Of a stretch of 48,772 nt of DNA, positions 16,882-24,472 are shown in pieces. Origin of the DNA: an uncultured Candidatus Melainabacteria bacterium (lineage in GTDB: Bacteria; Cyanobacteriota; Vampirovibrionia; Gastranaerophilales; Gastranaerophilaceae); the NCBI GenBank assembly GCA_934692665.1, contig CAKUUG010000009.1:1-48772 (forward strand), read 5' to 3'. Positions within the stretch are counted from its first letter, which is position 1; each line of letters opens with the position of its first letter. Under the pieces are notes generated by a model, which saw nothing but the letters and a program-made list of their open reading frames with translations, searched no databases and had not been told where the DNA came from. The translations under genes were made by a program, and so were the position numbers.

Positions 16882-17655
16882 TTATTCTGGCAAATTCAAG
16901 GATTTTTTGTCCAAAAGTGTTAATATTAAAGGATTTATGATATTTAACATTTCTTTAGAATCTTCGCTTTTTCTAAGTGCTACTGCATAGAATTCTTTTG
17001 AATACGCACGATTAATTACTTTAAATCTTCCGTCATTCAAGCCTTTAAGGATACAATCATCACCAAAAACTGCATCGACTTGATTGTTTATTAAGAAATT
17101 ATAAGCTTCTCTATAGGTTTTTGCACCTACGACTTGGGCATTTGGAGTAATCAGTCTGATTATTTTTTCTCCTGTTGTACCCATCACAACAGCCAATCTT
17201 CCGGTTTTATTAAAATAGTATAGCGATTTTATTTTTGACAACTTTTTTACCATGATTTTTTGCGTTGTTTGAAAATACGGAACAGAAAAATCGATTACAA
17301 GTTTTCTTTTTTCATTTATAGACATTGTTGCAACTAAAATATCAATTTCTTTTGAATTTAATTTAGAAATCCTGTTTTGCGGCGTCACAGTTACAAACTT
17401 TACATTTGCAGGATTGTCTTCATTGAATATCGCAGCAGCAATTCTCTTTGACAATTCTATATCTATCCCTTTTAGTACATTATTTTTATCATAATAACCA
17501 AACGGCGGAGAGTCGGTTTTTACACCAACAATCAAATATCCTCTTTCAAGAATTCTTTCTTTATCTGTAAGCTCTTTCTTATCAAACGAACAACCGGACA
17601 AACAAATTATTGAAACAAATGTAAAAATTAATAAAAAAATTCTATACTTTTTCAT
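16882..17655 (-). CDS. Extracellular solute-binding lipoprotein, family 3
   Basis: 257 aa. Lipoprotein signal peptide ending in LSGC (lipid-anchored Cys about residue 22). The rest is a type II periplasmic binding fold: RGYLIVGVKTDSPPFGYYD opens the ligand cleft, GIDIELSKRIAAAI follows, and ATMSINEKRKLVIDFSVPYF is the family signature. These bind polar amino acids or similar small ligands for ABC importers. No permease or ATPase gene is adjacent, so the partner is elsewhere or it acts as a stand-alone sensor. No ribosome site; TATGAT (minus 17667-17662) and six bases precede the ATG, so leaderless translation is likely. Confidence 0.92.
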   Translation of the reverse strand: MKKYRIFLLIFTFVSIICLSGCSFDKKELTDKERILERGYLIVGVKTDSPPFGYYDKNNVLKGIDIELSKRIAAAIFNEDNPANVKFVTVTPQNRISKLNSKEIDILVATMSINEKRKLVIDFSVPYFQTTQKIMVKKLSKIKSLYYFNKTGRLAVVMGTTGEKIIRLITPNAQVVGAKTYREAYNFLINNQVDAVFGDDCILKGLNDGRFKVINRAYSKEFYAVALRKSEDSKEMLNIINPLILTLLDKKSLNLPE

Positions 17656-17677
17656 AAAAACATCATATCATAAAACT
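17656..17677. promoter_or_regulatory. 22-bp divergent leaderless promoter pair
   Basis: The whole intergenic space holds TATGAT on the minus strand (17667-17662) and TATCAT on the plus strand (17666-17671), overlapping by two bases. Each ends exactly six bases before its ATG. Confidence 0.6.
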
Positions 17678-18511
17678 ATGAAAGATTTATTAATTAGTAT
17701 GGTTTTTTGCACAATAGGTGCTTGTTTGGCAGCTTTTGCACTAGAGTGTTTTTTGGTACCAAACCAAATTATTGATGGCGGAATAGTAGGTATATCGATT
17801 ATGAGTGCCTATATTACAAAAATCAACTTAGGTATTTTGCTTTTAGTTTTAAATTTGCCGTTTTTCTTTTTAGCTTTTAATGAATTTGGCAAAAAGTTCA
17901 TCGTACGGGCAATTTATAGCGTTTCAGTGTTGGGTTTATTTGTTAATATTATTTCTTCACACATAAAACCAATCACAGAAGATATGCTATTATCGGCGTT
18001 TTTTGGTGGTGGAATATTGGGTGTTGGTGTAGGTATAGTTTTGAAAAACGGAGCATGCCTTGATGGAACTGAAATTCTTGCAATGAAAGTCTCAAAAAAA
18101 TACCCATATTCAGTTGGCGAAATAATTATGTTTATTAATGTGTTTATTTTTGCTTCAGCAGGATTTTTGTATGGTTGGGAACAAGCAATGTATTCTACAT
18201 TGACATATTTAGTTGCTTATCGAGCAATAGATACAGTAGTACAAGGCTTTAACGAAGAAAAATCAATCAGAATCATAACTGACAAAGGCTATGAACTGGG
18301 TGAAGCAATAATAAAAAATCTGGACAAAACCGTTACATACTTGGAAGCACAAGGCGGATACTCAAAAACAACAAAAACAATGGTATATTGCGTAGTGCCC
18401 AGAATCGAATTAAACAAACTAAAAGACGTTGTTTCTTACGTAGATAAAGATGCATTTTTGTCTATTGAAAATGTCCATGAAGTGTACGGAAAACGTTATA
18501 AAAAACAATAA
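17678..18511 (+). CDS. YitT-family membrane protein
   Basis: 277 aa. Five or six membrane segments in the first 195 residues with the YitT signatures: ALECFLVPNQIIDGGIVGIS at the start, GGGILGVGVGIVLKNGACLDG in two parts, and YLVAYRAIDTVVQGF. A C-terminal soluble DUF2179 domain follows (about 200-277; KTVTYLEAQGGYSKTTK, YCVVPR), similar to small-molecule-binding ACT-like folds. The function of the family is unknown. Leaderless start as above, divergent from the solute-binding lipoprotein with which it shares its 22-bp promoter region. Confidence 0.93.
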   Translation: MKDLLISMVFCTIGACLAAFALECFLVPNQIIDGGIVGISIMSAYITKINLGILLLVLNLPFFFLAFNEFGKKFIVRAIYSVSVLGLFVNIISSHIKPITEDMLLSAFFGGGILGVGVGIVLKNGACLDGTEILAMKVSKKYPYSVGEIIMFINVFIFASAGFLYGWEQAMYSTLTYLVAYRAIDTVVQGFNEEKSIRIITDKGYELGEAIIKNLDKTVTYLEAQGGYSKTTKTMVYCVVPRIELNKLKDVVSYVDKDAFLSIENVHEVYGKRYKKQ

Positions 18512-18558
18512 CAGTGGAATTAACAAAGTGGCATATCCACTGTATTTTCATCAACTAG

Positions 18559-18593
18559 AAAAATACACTTCTTTGTATAGAAGTGTATTTTTT
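18559..18593. terminator. Bidirectional terminator after yitT
   Basis: 13-bp stem AAAAATACACTTC/GAAGTGTATTTTT (18559-18571 with 18580-18592), eight-base loop, A/T flanks for both convergent genes. Confidence 0.85.
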
Positions 18594-18597
18594 ACAT

Positions 18598-19347
18598 TTA
18601 ATTTACAACAAAATTTACGATATCACCGATTGCAATAGGATTAACTTTTATCAATTGCGTTCCAGGGCCACCTAAAGGATATTGTTTTGTGATAGCAGGT
18701 GTTGCTAAGTAAAAGTTCACATATACTCTATCAGTTTTTGTTGTTATATTCATCATTTTTGTATTGTAGAATTTTAACGATTTGACCGGCATATTTAAGC
18801 CTTTAAAACTCATCACAGGCGAAATAAGAACGGTTTTAATCGGAGGTTTTCCAAGATTTAAAGAACCAATCATGCCTGCAATAGCACCCAAATCCGCACC
18901 AATTAATATTGTATCATTTGTGTTCACATCAGCATAATTTGATTTTATGTATTGAATAGATTGAACATAATCTTTTGGCAATTTTGCCCAATCTTCCCTA
19001 GTGAATTGGTATCTGGATTTGATTTTTAATTTTTCATTATAAACAGATCTTCCATGTCCTCTTAAATCCATCGCTAAAACATTGTAGTCTTTTAATCTTA
19101 AATTTTCAGCTAACTTTTGCCAGCTGGATGCATTCATTGAAAAAGAATGTGCACAAATAACCAATGGTTTATTTGATTTGTGTTGAGCTAAATACAAATC
19201 TCCAACCAAAATAAAACCGTCACGAGTGGTAAATTCTATTTTTTGTTTCGAAGAAACTTTTCTTTTCAGTACAGTTTCTGCATTACAAAATGCAAACAAC
19301 GAAACCAAAATTAAACCTATAAGAGAGCATAAAAATACTTTTTTCAT
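18598..19347 (-). CDS. Secreted alpha/beta hydrolase with Asp at the nucleophile position
   Basis: 249 aa. Signal peptide MKKVFLCSLIGLILVSLFAF then CNA, cut near residue 23. Alpha/beta-hydrolase fold: LVICAHSFSMNASSW is the oxyanion-loop region, LAMDLRGHGRS the next strand-turn, and LIGADLGAIAG (149-157) the nucleophile elbow. The normal GxSxG Ser is Asp152, as in dehalogenases and epoxide hydrolases, but no catalytic His is seen in the C-terminal part. It is either an Asp-nucleophile enzyme with an unusual partner, or an inactive binding protein. Minus-strand TAAAAT-N6-ATG, no ribosome site. Confidence 0.85.
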   Translation of the reverse strand: MKKVFLCSLIGLILVSLFAFCNAETVLKRKVSSKQKIEFTTRDGFILVGDLYLAQHKSNKPLVICAHSFSMNASSWQKLAENLRLKDYNVLAMDLRGHGRSVYNEKLKIKSRYQFTREDWAKLPKDYVQSIQYIKSNYADVNTNDTILIGADLGAIAGMIGSLNLGKPPIKTVLISPVMSFKGLNMPVKSLKFYNTKMMNITTKTDRVYVNFYLATPAITKQYPLGGPGTQLIKVNPIAIGDIVNFVVN

Positions 19348-19359
19348 ATCTTAATTTTA
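19348..19359 (-). promoter_or_regulatory. -10 box for a leaderless start (hydrolase gene)
   Basis: Minus-strand TAAAAT (19359-19354), then TAAGAT and the ATG at 19347. The -35 is not clear. Confidence 0.5.
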
Positions 19360-19454
19360 ACAAATATACCACTTTTTTTAATTATTTTTTTAAAATTACA
19401 CCTTTTAGATGAAATCAAAAGAAAAATTCTAAAGATATTTTTATAAGTGTCGAA

Positions 19455-19544
19455 GATACAAACATAAAGATTTGAATAAGGGAAAAACCCTTACTCAAAA
19501 CCTCCTCCCCAAGTCTAGTAGCCGCCTTATGACGGCTTTTTTTT
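19455..19544 (+). ncRNA. Candidate small RNA: hairpin, C-rich single strand, terminator
   Basis: Plus-strand structure between two minus-strand genes, so it is not the 3' end of either. Hairpin 1 is TTTGAATAAGGG (19471-19482) with CCCTTACTCAAA (19488-19499): 11 pairs, one mismatch, five-A loop. Then an unpaired ACCTCCTCCCCAAG (19500-19513), complementary to Shine-Dalgarno sequences. Then terminator stem AGCCG/CGGCT (19520-19524 with 19533-19537) followed by eight T. The two-hairpin layout around a C-rich strand resembles cyanobacterial Yfr1. The 5' end is uncertain; TATAAG at 19442-19447 is the best -10. Confidence 0.5.
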
Positions 19545-19554
19545 ATTAAGAAGT

Positions 19555-20295
19555 TTATTTTTCAATTTTTCCATCAAAGTCAAATTTTATTACTTTTTGA
19601 CAATCAGCATCTCCATCGGCATTCGTGCAAATATTTTTCGCAAATTTCATCACTTTTCCAAGTCCAAAATACATCTCTTTTTCGACTGAATAAGTACCAT
19701 CCGCATTTTGTTTGCAATTTTTTACCCAACTTCTTAGTTCATTACCTGCAAAACGGAAACCTTCTTTTGCTTTTAGAGAACCGTCTTCAAAAATTTCAAA
19801 TCCTTTGTAAAAATCGATTAATTCTCCATCCAATGCTTCTATTCTTGTTTTTTCCACAAAATCATCAATAGTTAAAAAACCATCAAAAAGCGTGGATTTT
19901 CTAACTAGAGTTTTTCCATCTTCTGCCACTTCTTCAAGAACTTTTGAGCCATCCGGCGAACCTTTTACTTTGTCAAGAAGAGTCATGACTTCATCAATCG
20001 TCGCTTTAGCAGAAGTTTGATTTTTTACAGCAGTTTTTTGGATTTTACTCCCCTCTAATTGAATAATTTTGCCTTTATTTGCCAAAATCAAAGCTCCAAT
20101 TCCAACAGCAGCCACACCTATTAAAGAAGCTATCATTAAAAGTTTTTTGCTTTTAGGCATTTTTTGACTTGACGGTAATTCAAGTGTATCACTTTTTGCA
20201 TTTTGTAAACTTTGATTTTGCAGACTTAAAACAGAGTCGTTTTGCTGTGTGATTCTTGCTTGAAGCATGGGAGATACTGATAAAGAATTTATCAT
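19555..20295 (-). CDS. Hypothetical single-TM protein (246 aa)
   Basis: Not recognised. Starts MINSLSVSPMLQARITQQND, a Gln/Asn/Ser-rich head; one membrane helix at about residues 54-74 (LLMIASLIGVAAVGIGALIL) after a Lys cluster, so the large C-terminal part (170 aa) likely faces outside. That part has repeated aspartate/glycine turns of the type DGSLKAKEG, DGELIDFYKG, DGTYSVEKE and DGKIEK, reminiscent of MORN/YwqK-like short repeats, and three Cys near the C-terminus. An in-frame start eight codons earlier exists, but AGAGGAAACT sits properly before the ATG at 20295. Confidence 0.75.
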   Translation of the reverse strand: MINSLSVSPMLQARITQQNDSVLSLQNQSLQNAKSDTLELPSSQKMPKSKKLLMIASLIGVAAVGIGALILANKGKIIQLEGSKIQKTAVKNQTSAKATIDEVMTLLDKVKGSPDGSKVLEEVAEDGKTLVRKSTLFDGFLTIDDFVEKTRIEALDGELIDFYKGFEIFEDGSLKAKEGFRFAGNELRSWVKNCKQNADGTYSVEKEMYFGLGKVMKFAKNICTNADGDADCQKVIKFDFDGKIEK

Positions 20296-20385
20296 AGTTT
20301 CCTCTTTAAAATTTAACAAATATATAAAACATCTAAAATAATTTTTTTGTTAGAAATGTTAGATAAAATATTTTCAAAACATCTA

Positions 20386-20706
20386 TTAGCACAACACACC
20401 GCTTAGAATCTTGTATATCAAACGTATTTCGTCTTCATTTGCTCTATCAATCATCGTTTGAATATTTTTCAGCAATTCTTTTACGTCTTTTTGATGATTA
20501 AACATATACAATTGATACGGTTCAACATCAAGTGCATTTGCTATTTTTTCCAAATTTTCATCAGTTGGATGAAAATAGCCGCTTTCAATTTTACTGATAC
20601 TCGAAGCACCGATATTTGTAATTTCAGATAATTCTTCTTGCGTAAGCTTTCTTGAAATTCTGATTTCTTTTATTCTTTTTCCTAAAAGTTTCTTTAATTC
20701 TGTCAT
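20386..20706 (-). CDS. XRE-family HTH regulator (106 aa)
   Basis: Cro/C1 helix-turn-helix in residues 8-65: KLTQEELSEITNIGASSISK contains the two DNA-binding helices, followed by ENLEKIANALDVEPYQLYMF. The last 40 residues (LLKNIQTMIDRANEDEIRLI) probably form a dimerisation helix. Good TAGGAG ribosome site. Divergent from the pseudopilin at 20868 across 161 bp, mirroring the arrangement at 173/232. Confidence 0.9.
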   Translation of the reverse strand: MTELKKLLGKRIKEIRISRKLTQEELSEITNIGASSISKIESGYFHPTDENLEKIANALDVEPYQLYMFNHQKDVKELLKNIQTMIDRANEDEIRLIYKILSGVLC

Positions 20707-20774
20707 AAAAAACTCCTAGAAACAATTTTATACAATGCAATATAAAAAATTAATAAGCCACAAGGAAATTTTTG

Positions 20775-20842
20775 TTGATTTTTTTGTGGTTGTATGCATA
20801 TAATATGCAGTAAAAGGAATATTTATTACAAAAATATTCCTT
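20775..20842 (+). promoter_or_regulatory. Pseudopilin promoter with palindromic -10 and leader hairpin
   Basis: TTGATT (20775-20780), 18 bp, TATAAT (20799-20804). The -10 is the centre of a perfect palindrome GCATATAATATGC (20796-20808), a possible operator for the divergent XRE protein. In the leader, AAGGAATATTT (20814-20824) pairs with AAATATTCCTT (20832-20842); no T-run follows, so it is a leader hairpin rather than a terminator. Confidence 0.6.
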
Positions 20843-20867
20843 AAGATGCAAATATTTAGGAGTTTTT

Positions 20868-21635
20868 ATGCAAAAGCATGCTTTTACGTTGGCAGAAGTT
20901 TTAATTACTCTTGCAATTATAGGAATAATCACAGCAGTAATTATTCCCGTTGCAGTACAATCAAAGCCGGATGAAAATGTAATGAAATTTAAAAAAGCTA
21001 ATGCTACTTTATATCAGGCAATTTCGACTTTAGTTAATTCAGACAAATATTTTCTCAATGGAGATATGAAATACAAATTTGATGGAACAATGCTGCTTGG
21101 GTCAAATATTGAACATACAAAATATTTTTGCAATTCCTTTAGCGATGTTATAAGCACAAAATACGTGAATTGTTATGGAGGAGGGATGGAACATGAGGAC
21201 GGGAATCTTGCAAAATTTATGTACGATGAAAATTGCAAACCAAAGATTGATTATACGAGCAGTGCATCAAAATCATGCAAAACAAATGCAATAAATTCAA
21301 AAGAAAAAAATAATTTAATAATCGCAACAGATGGGGTTACTTTTTATGATATGGAACCGACTTTAACTTTTAACGGTATAGACAGCTGGTTTTTAGGTGG
21401 TTGCAGCAATCAAGACGGTAGCATATCTAATGGATGTATTAGAGATACACTAAAATGCTTTGGCACAACAAGAATAGGCAAGATTTTTTGCATGGATATA
21501 GATGGAATACCTGATGAAGGAAGTAAAAATTGTGACGACATAAAAGATATTTGTCCATTTGCGTATACTATAAGACATGATGGAAGAATTTTGCCGGACT
21601 ATAGAACTCAACAATGGATCGATAAATCAATATAG
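20868..21635 (+). CDS. Pseudopilin / type IV prepilin-like protein
   Basis: 255 aa. Class III signal MQKHAFTLAEV, cleaved before Phe6, then a 20-residue hydrophobic helix ending IIPVAV. The globular domain holds 13 or so Cys, many in pairs (NCYGGG, CSNQDG, NGCI, NCDD), suggesting several disulphides. The C-terminal CFGTTRIGKIFCMDIDG followed by YTIRHDGRI is the pattern I associate with the many pseudopilins of Melainabacteria. Shares SKPDENVMKFKKA with the partial copy at the window start. Strong TTTAGGAG ribosome site. Probably a minor pilin or secretion pseudopilin; the assembly machinery is elsewhere. Confidence 0.88.
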   Translation: MQKHAFTLAEVLITLAIIGIITAVIIPVAVQSKPDENVMKFKKANATLYQAISTLVNSDKYFLNGDMKYKFDGTMLLGSNIEHTKYFCNSFSDVISTKYVNCYGGGMEHEDGNLAKFMYDENCKPKIDYTSSASKSCKTNAINSKEKNNLIIATDGVTFYDMEPTLTFNGIDSWFLGGCSNQDGSISNGCIRDTLKCFGTTRIGKIFCMDIDGIPDEGSKNCDDIKDICPFAYTIRHDGRILPDYRTQQWIDKSI

Positions 21636-21638
21636 CTT

Positions 21639-22646
21639 TTATAATACAGATGCTAAAAGTTCATCAATTACATCTTTTGCATCAGCTACAATTTTATAAT
21701 CTGCGTATTTAAAAATTTCTGCATTTTCATCCGTGTTTATTGCAACAATTACTTTTGAATTTTTCATTCCCATAATGTGTTGAATAGCACCAGAAACGCC
21801 AAAAGAAATGTACAACTCTGGCTGAATAGTCAATCCTGTTTGTCCTATTTGTTTTTCATAAGGCAATATTCCATAATCGACAACTTTTCTTGTTACACCA
21901 ACAGAAGCATTGAATATTTTTGCCAACTTTTGCAATTTGTCAAAATATTCTTTTTTATTGTTAGAAACAATACCAAAACCACCTACTAAAACGATTTTTG
22001 CACAAGACAGAGCTGAAGTATCATTTGAATTATCTACAAGATTTCTTAAAAGTTTTATTCTGTCTTCATCATAAATAGATGGTGTAAATTCAAAATACTC
22101 ATCACCCTTGTAATTTGCTTCTTTAATTTTGAATGTATTTGGTCTTACTGTCGCACATTGAGGATTTTTCTTTGATAATATTGTCGCCATCAATTCGCCA
22201 CCGAAAGTTGGACGAGTAGAAGCAAGTTTTACTTCGTTATTTTTTAGTACAAGTTCCAACTCGGTACAATCAGCAACAAGACCTGTGTCCAGCATTGTTG
22301 TAATTCTGGGAGCAAGTGTTCTTATTTTTTCTGTTGCAGGAAACAATATCACGTCAGACAAATTTTGGTTGTAATATTCAACAAAAATTTTTGAATAAAT
22401 AGTAGGTAGAAATTCCTGTTCTTGGTTGTATTTAATTAAAACAATTCTATCGGAACCCGTATTGAAAATTTTTTGTTTAACAAATTCATCAATTTTGTCC
22501 GAAATAATTACTGTTTCAATTTTGATATCATGATTAAATTCATTGTTTGATTGAAGTTTTAGTTCATACGCTTTTGAAACAAGTTCTAAAGTCGAAGTTG
22601 TAACATCATTGTTTTGAATTTCACCATAAACTGTTATTTTGTTCAT
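21639..22646 (-). CDS. etfA: Electron transfer flavoprotein alpha subunit
   Basis: 335 aa. C-terminal FAD domain is well conserved: AKIVLVGGFGI, VGVTRKVVDYGIL (the family's S-R-x-x-V-D site, Thr for Ser), IGQTGLTIQPELYISFGVSG and AIQHIMGMKNSKVIVAIN. The N-terminal domain pairs with EtfB. Carries electrons between flavin dehydrogenases and the quinone pool or a ferredoxin partner. Overlaps etfB by four bases (ATGA), so the subunits are made together. No acyl-CoA dehydrogenase, FixC/EtfD-like oxidoreductase or lactate dehydrogenase is next to it; the partner enzyme is elsewhere. Confidence 0.95.
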   Translation of the reverse strand: MNKITVYGEIQNNDVTTSTLELVSKAYELKLQSNNEFNHDIKIETVIISDKIDEFVKQKIFNTGSDRIVLIKYNQEQEFLPTIYSKIFVEYYNQNLSDVILFPATEKIRTLAPRITTMLDTGLVADCTELELVLKNNEVKLASTRPTFGGELMATILSKKNPQCATVRPNTFKIKEANYKGDEYFEFTPSIYDEDRIKLLRNLVDNSNDTSALSCAKIVLVGGFGIVSNNKKEYFDKLQKLAKIFNASVGVTRKVVDYGILPYEKQIGQTGLTIQPELYISFGVSGAIQHIMGMKNSKVIVAINTDENAEIFKYADYKIVADAKDVIDELLASVL

Positions 22647-23419
22647 TTTTCTACCTTAAATACAATATCTAAAATATTTCTTGCAAATTTGTCTTTTATT
22701 TCTGTAGTTGTTTTATTATATTCCGGTCTAAATGCCTTGTGCACCATAGTTGGCGAACCTACAACTCCTATTTGGCTTTTTTCAAAACCCAAATCAGCTG
22801 CATTATAGACTTCTATTATTGTACTTTGAGCTCTTATATAGTCATCAATTTTTGGCATTGAACTTTGCGGACATTTTTCTTTTATTGCGACCAAACAAGG
22901 GGTCGAAAGCTCATACATGTTTATTTCAGAATCAATCTTTTGCGAAACCAAAACAAGATTTTTGTCGGCGTTGTGAATTTCAATAACATTTGTTACATCA
23001 ATAATATCTAAATACTGAGCCAAACTTACGGGAACTTGTTCAGTATCGCCATCATCGGCTTTTTGTCCGGTAAGAATCAAATTGAAATCAGGTACGTATT
23101 TTTCAATTGCAAATGATAGAATTTTTGCCGTAATTAAAGTATCAGAGCCTGAAAACATTTTATCAGAAAGTAAAATCGCACGATTGGCACCTTTTGCAAG
23201 AGCATATTCTAGAACATCTTTTGTTTGATTTGGCCCCATAGAAACAACGGTAAGATTTGCTTCTTTGAAACGGTTCTTTATTTGAACCGCCCAGTCAAGC
23301 ACCCATTCATCAGCCGTGTTCAATTTCGATAACATGCCTTGTCTATCCAAATTGTTTTCTTTTGTCCATTTGATATCATCTACATCCGGTACTTGTTTTA
23401 TACAAACAACTATATTCAA
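22643..23419 (-). CDS. etfB: Electron transfer flavoprotein beta subunit
   Basis: 258 aa. Starts NIVVCIKQVPDVDDIKW, the standard EtfB N-terminus, and contains NTADEWVLDWAVQIK, VSMGPNQTKDVLEYALAKGA and the nucleotide-binding loop LTGQKADDGDTEQVPVSLA. That loop normally binds AMP, or a second FAD in bifurcating ETFs; which applies here cannot be decided by eye. TTG start supported by an AAAGGGG ribosome site eight bases upstream; no in-frame ATG fits the N-terminus. Probably co-transcribed with the SIS-domain gene 12 bp upstream. Confidence 0.95.
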   Translation of the reverse strand: MNIVVCIKQVPDVDDIKWTKENNLDRQGMLSKLNTADEWVLDWAVQIKNRFKEANLTVVSMGPNQTKDVLEYALAKGANRAILLSDKMFSGSDTLITAKILSFAIEKYVPDFNLILTGQKADDGDTEQVPVSLAQYLDIIDVTNVIEIHNADKNLVLVSQKIDSEINMYELSTPCLVAIKEKCPQSSMPKIDDYIRAQSTIIEVYNAADLGFEKSQIGVVGSPTMVHKAFRPEYNKTTTEIKDKFARNILDIVFKVEK

Positions 23420-23431
23420 TGATTAACCCCT

Positions 23432-24472
23432 TTATTTAACGATTTTTACTAAGCCGGAAGGCTTGTCTACATTTCTTTTTAATCTTGTTGCAACTTTTAA
23501 AGCTAACATTTGGACTGCTATTATCATAGAAAGTATGGTTGCAATTTTTGATTGAGATTTTGGGATTTTTATTAAACAATCACAATCAATCTTGTCAAAA
23601 GAATCAGAAATAACAATAGATTTTGCTTTGTATGTTGAAAATATCTTGTCTAACAATTCTATTTCGAATTTTTCACAGTCTTCTGTTAAAAATGTTAAAA
23701 ATATCTTCGATTTATTTAATATAGCAAAATGACCATGGATAAATTCACCCAAAGGGTATGAACTTGTGTTTATATAGCTTGTTTCTTTGATTTTTAGTGC
23801 AGCTTCTCTAGACAAAGGATAATTATATCCTGCTCCACAAATCGAAAATTCTTTTTGTTTTGAGATTATTTTTGCTGCCATATCAAGATTTTGAATGTTT
23901 TGTATTGTATTTTCGATTGAATTTTTGATTGAATAAATGTTTTTTATTTCATCTGTCATATCAATATGCTTGTTTTGCGCAATTTTACAAGCCAAAATCC
24001 ACAACATGGTAACAGAGGCAGAAAATGTTTTTGTCGCCGCAATTGCTTTTTCTTTTCCTGCATAAATATAAAACTGAAAATCAGACATTTTAAACATTTC
24101 TGAATTTGTGTTATTTGTAACACACAATGTCTTGCAGCCTTTTTGTTTTAATTTTGAAACAGAAAGCACAGTGTCTACACTATTTCCCGATTGGCTAACA
24201 AAAATATAAAGAGAATTTTTGTCATAGTTTGAAAATTTTGCACTCGAAAATTCACTTGCATATTCAACAAAACACTCAATATTTGCGATATTTTCAAAAA
24301 AGTATTTTCCAAACAATGCCGCATTGTACGAAGAACCGCTTGCAACAATGACGATTTTTTTTATATCAAGAGGCAAATTCGGCATAAAACAGTAATTGAC
24401 AATGTATTTGTCAATTAAATTTTGAATAATTTCACTTTGTGAATTTATTTCTTCTTCCATCAAATAACTCAT
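23432..24472 (-). CDS. SIS-domain sugar isomerase/deaminase, GlmS C-terminal-half type
   Basis: 346 aa. Two SIS domains as in the isomerase half of glucosamine-6-phosphate synthase, without the glutaminase half. Signatures: ASGSSYNAAL and FVSQSGNSVDTV (phosphosugar loops), AGKEKAIAATKTF, REAALKIKETSYINTS, YPLGEFIHGHFAIL, and the C-terminal tail VDKPSGLVKIVK, like the end of GlmS. Likely a deaminase/isomerase of an amino-sugar phosphate that uses or releases free ammonia. The frame extends to 24523, but the ATG at 24472 matches the GlmS domain start and lies six bases from a TATAAT. Shares a bidirectional promoter with hemW. Confidence 0.88.
   Translation of the reverse strand: MSYLMEEEINSQSEIIQNLIDKYIVNYCFMPNLPLDIKKIVIVASGSSYNAALFGKYFFENIANIECFVEYASEFSSAKFSNYDKNSLYIFVSQSGNSVDTVLSVSKLKQKGCKTLCVTNNTNSEMFKMSDFQFYIYAGKEKAIAATKTFSASVTMLWILACKIAQNKHIDMTDEIKNIYSIKNSIENTIQNIQNLDMAAKIISKQKEFSICGAGYNYPLSREAALKIKETSYINTSSYPLGEFIHGHFAILNKSKIFLTFLTEDCEKFEIELLDKIFSTYKAKSIVISDSFDKIDCDCLIKIPKSQSKIATILSMIIAVQMLALKVATRLKRNVDKPSGLVKIVK

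Noticed and set aside
19390..19520. Minus-strand GGGGAGGAGG as a ribosome site for a 27-codon TTG frame
   Set aside because: The spacing to TTG is only about two bases and the peptide has no support. The hairpins and T-run fit a plus-strand RNA better.
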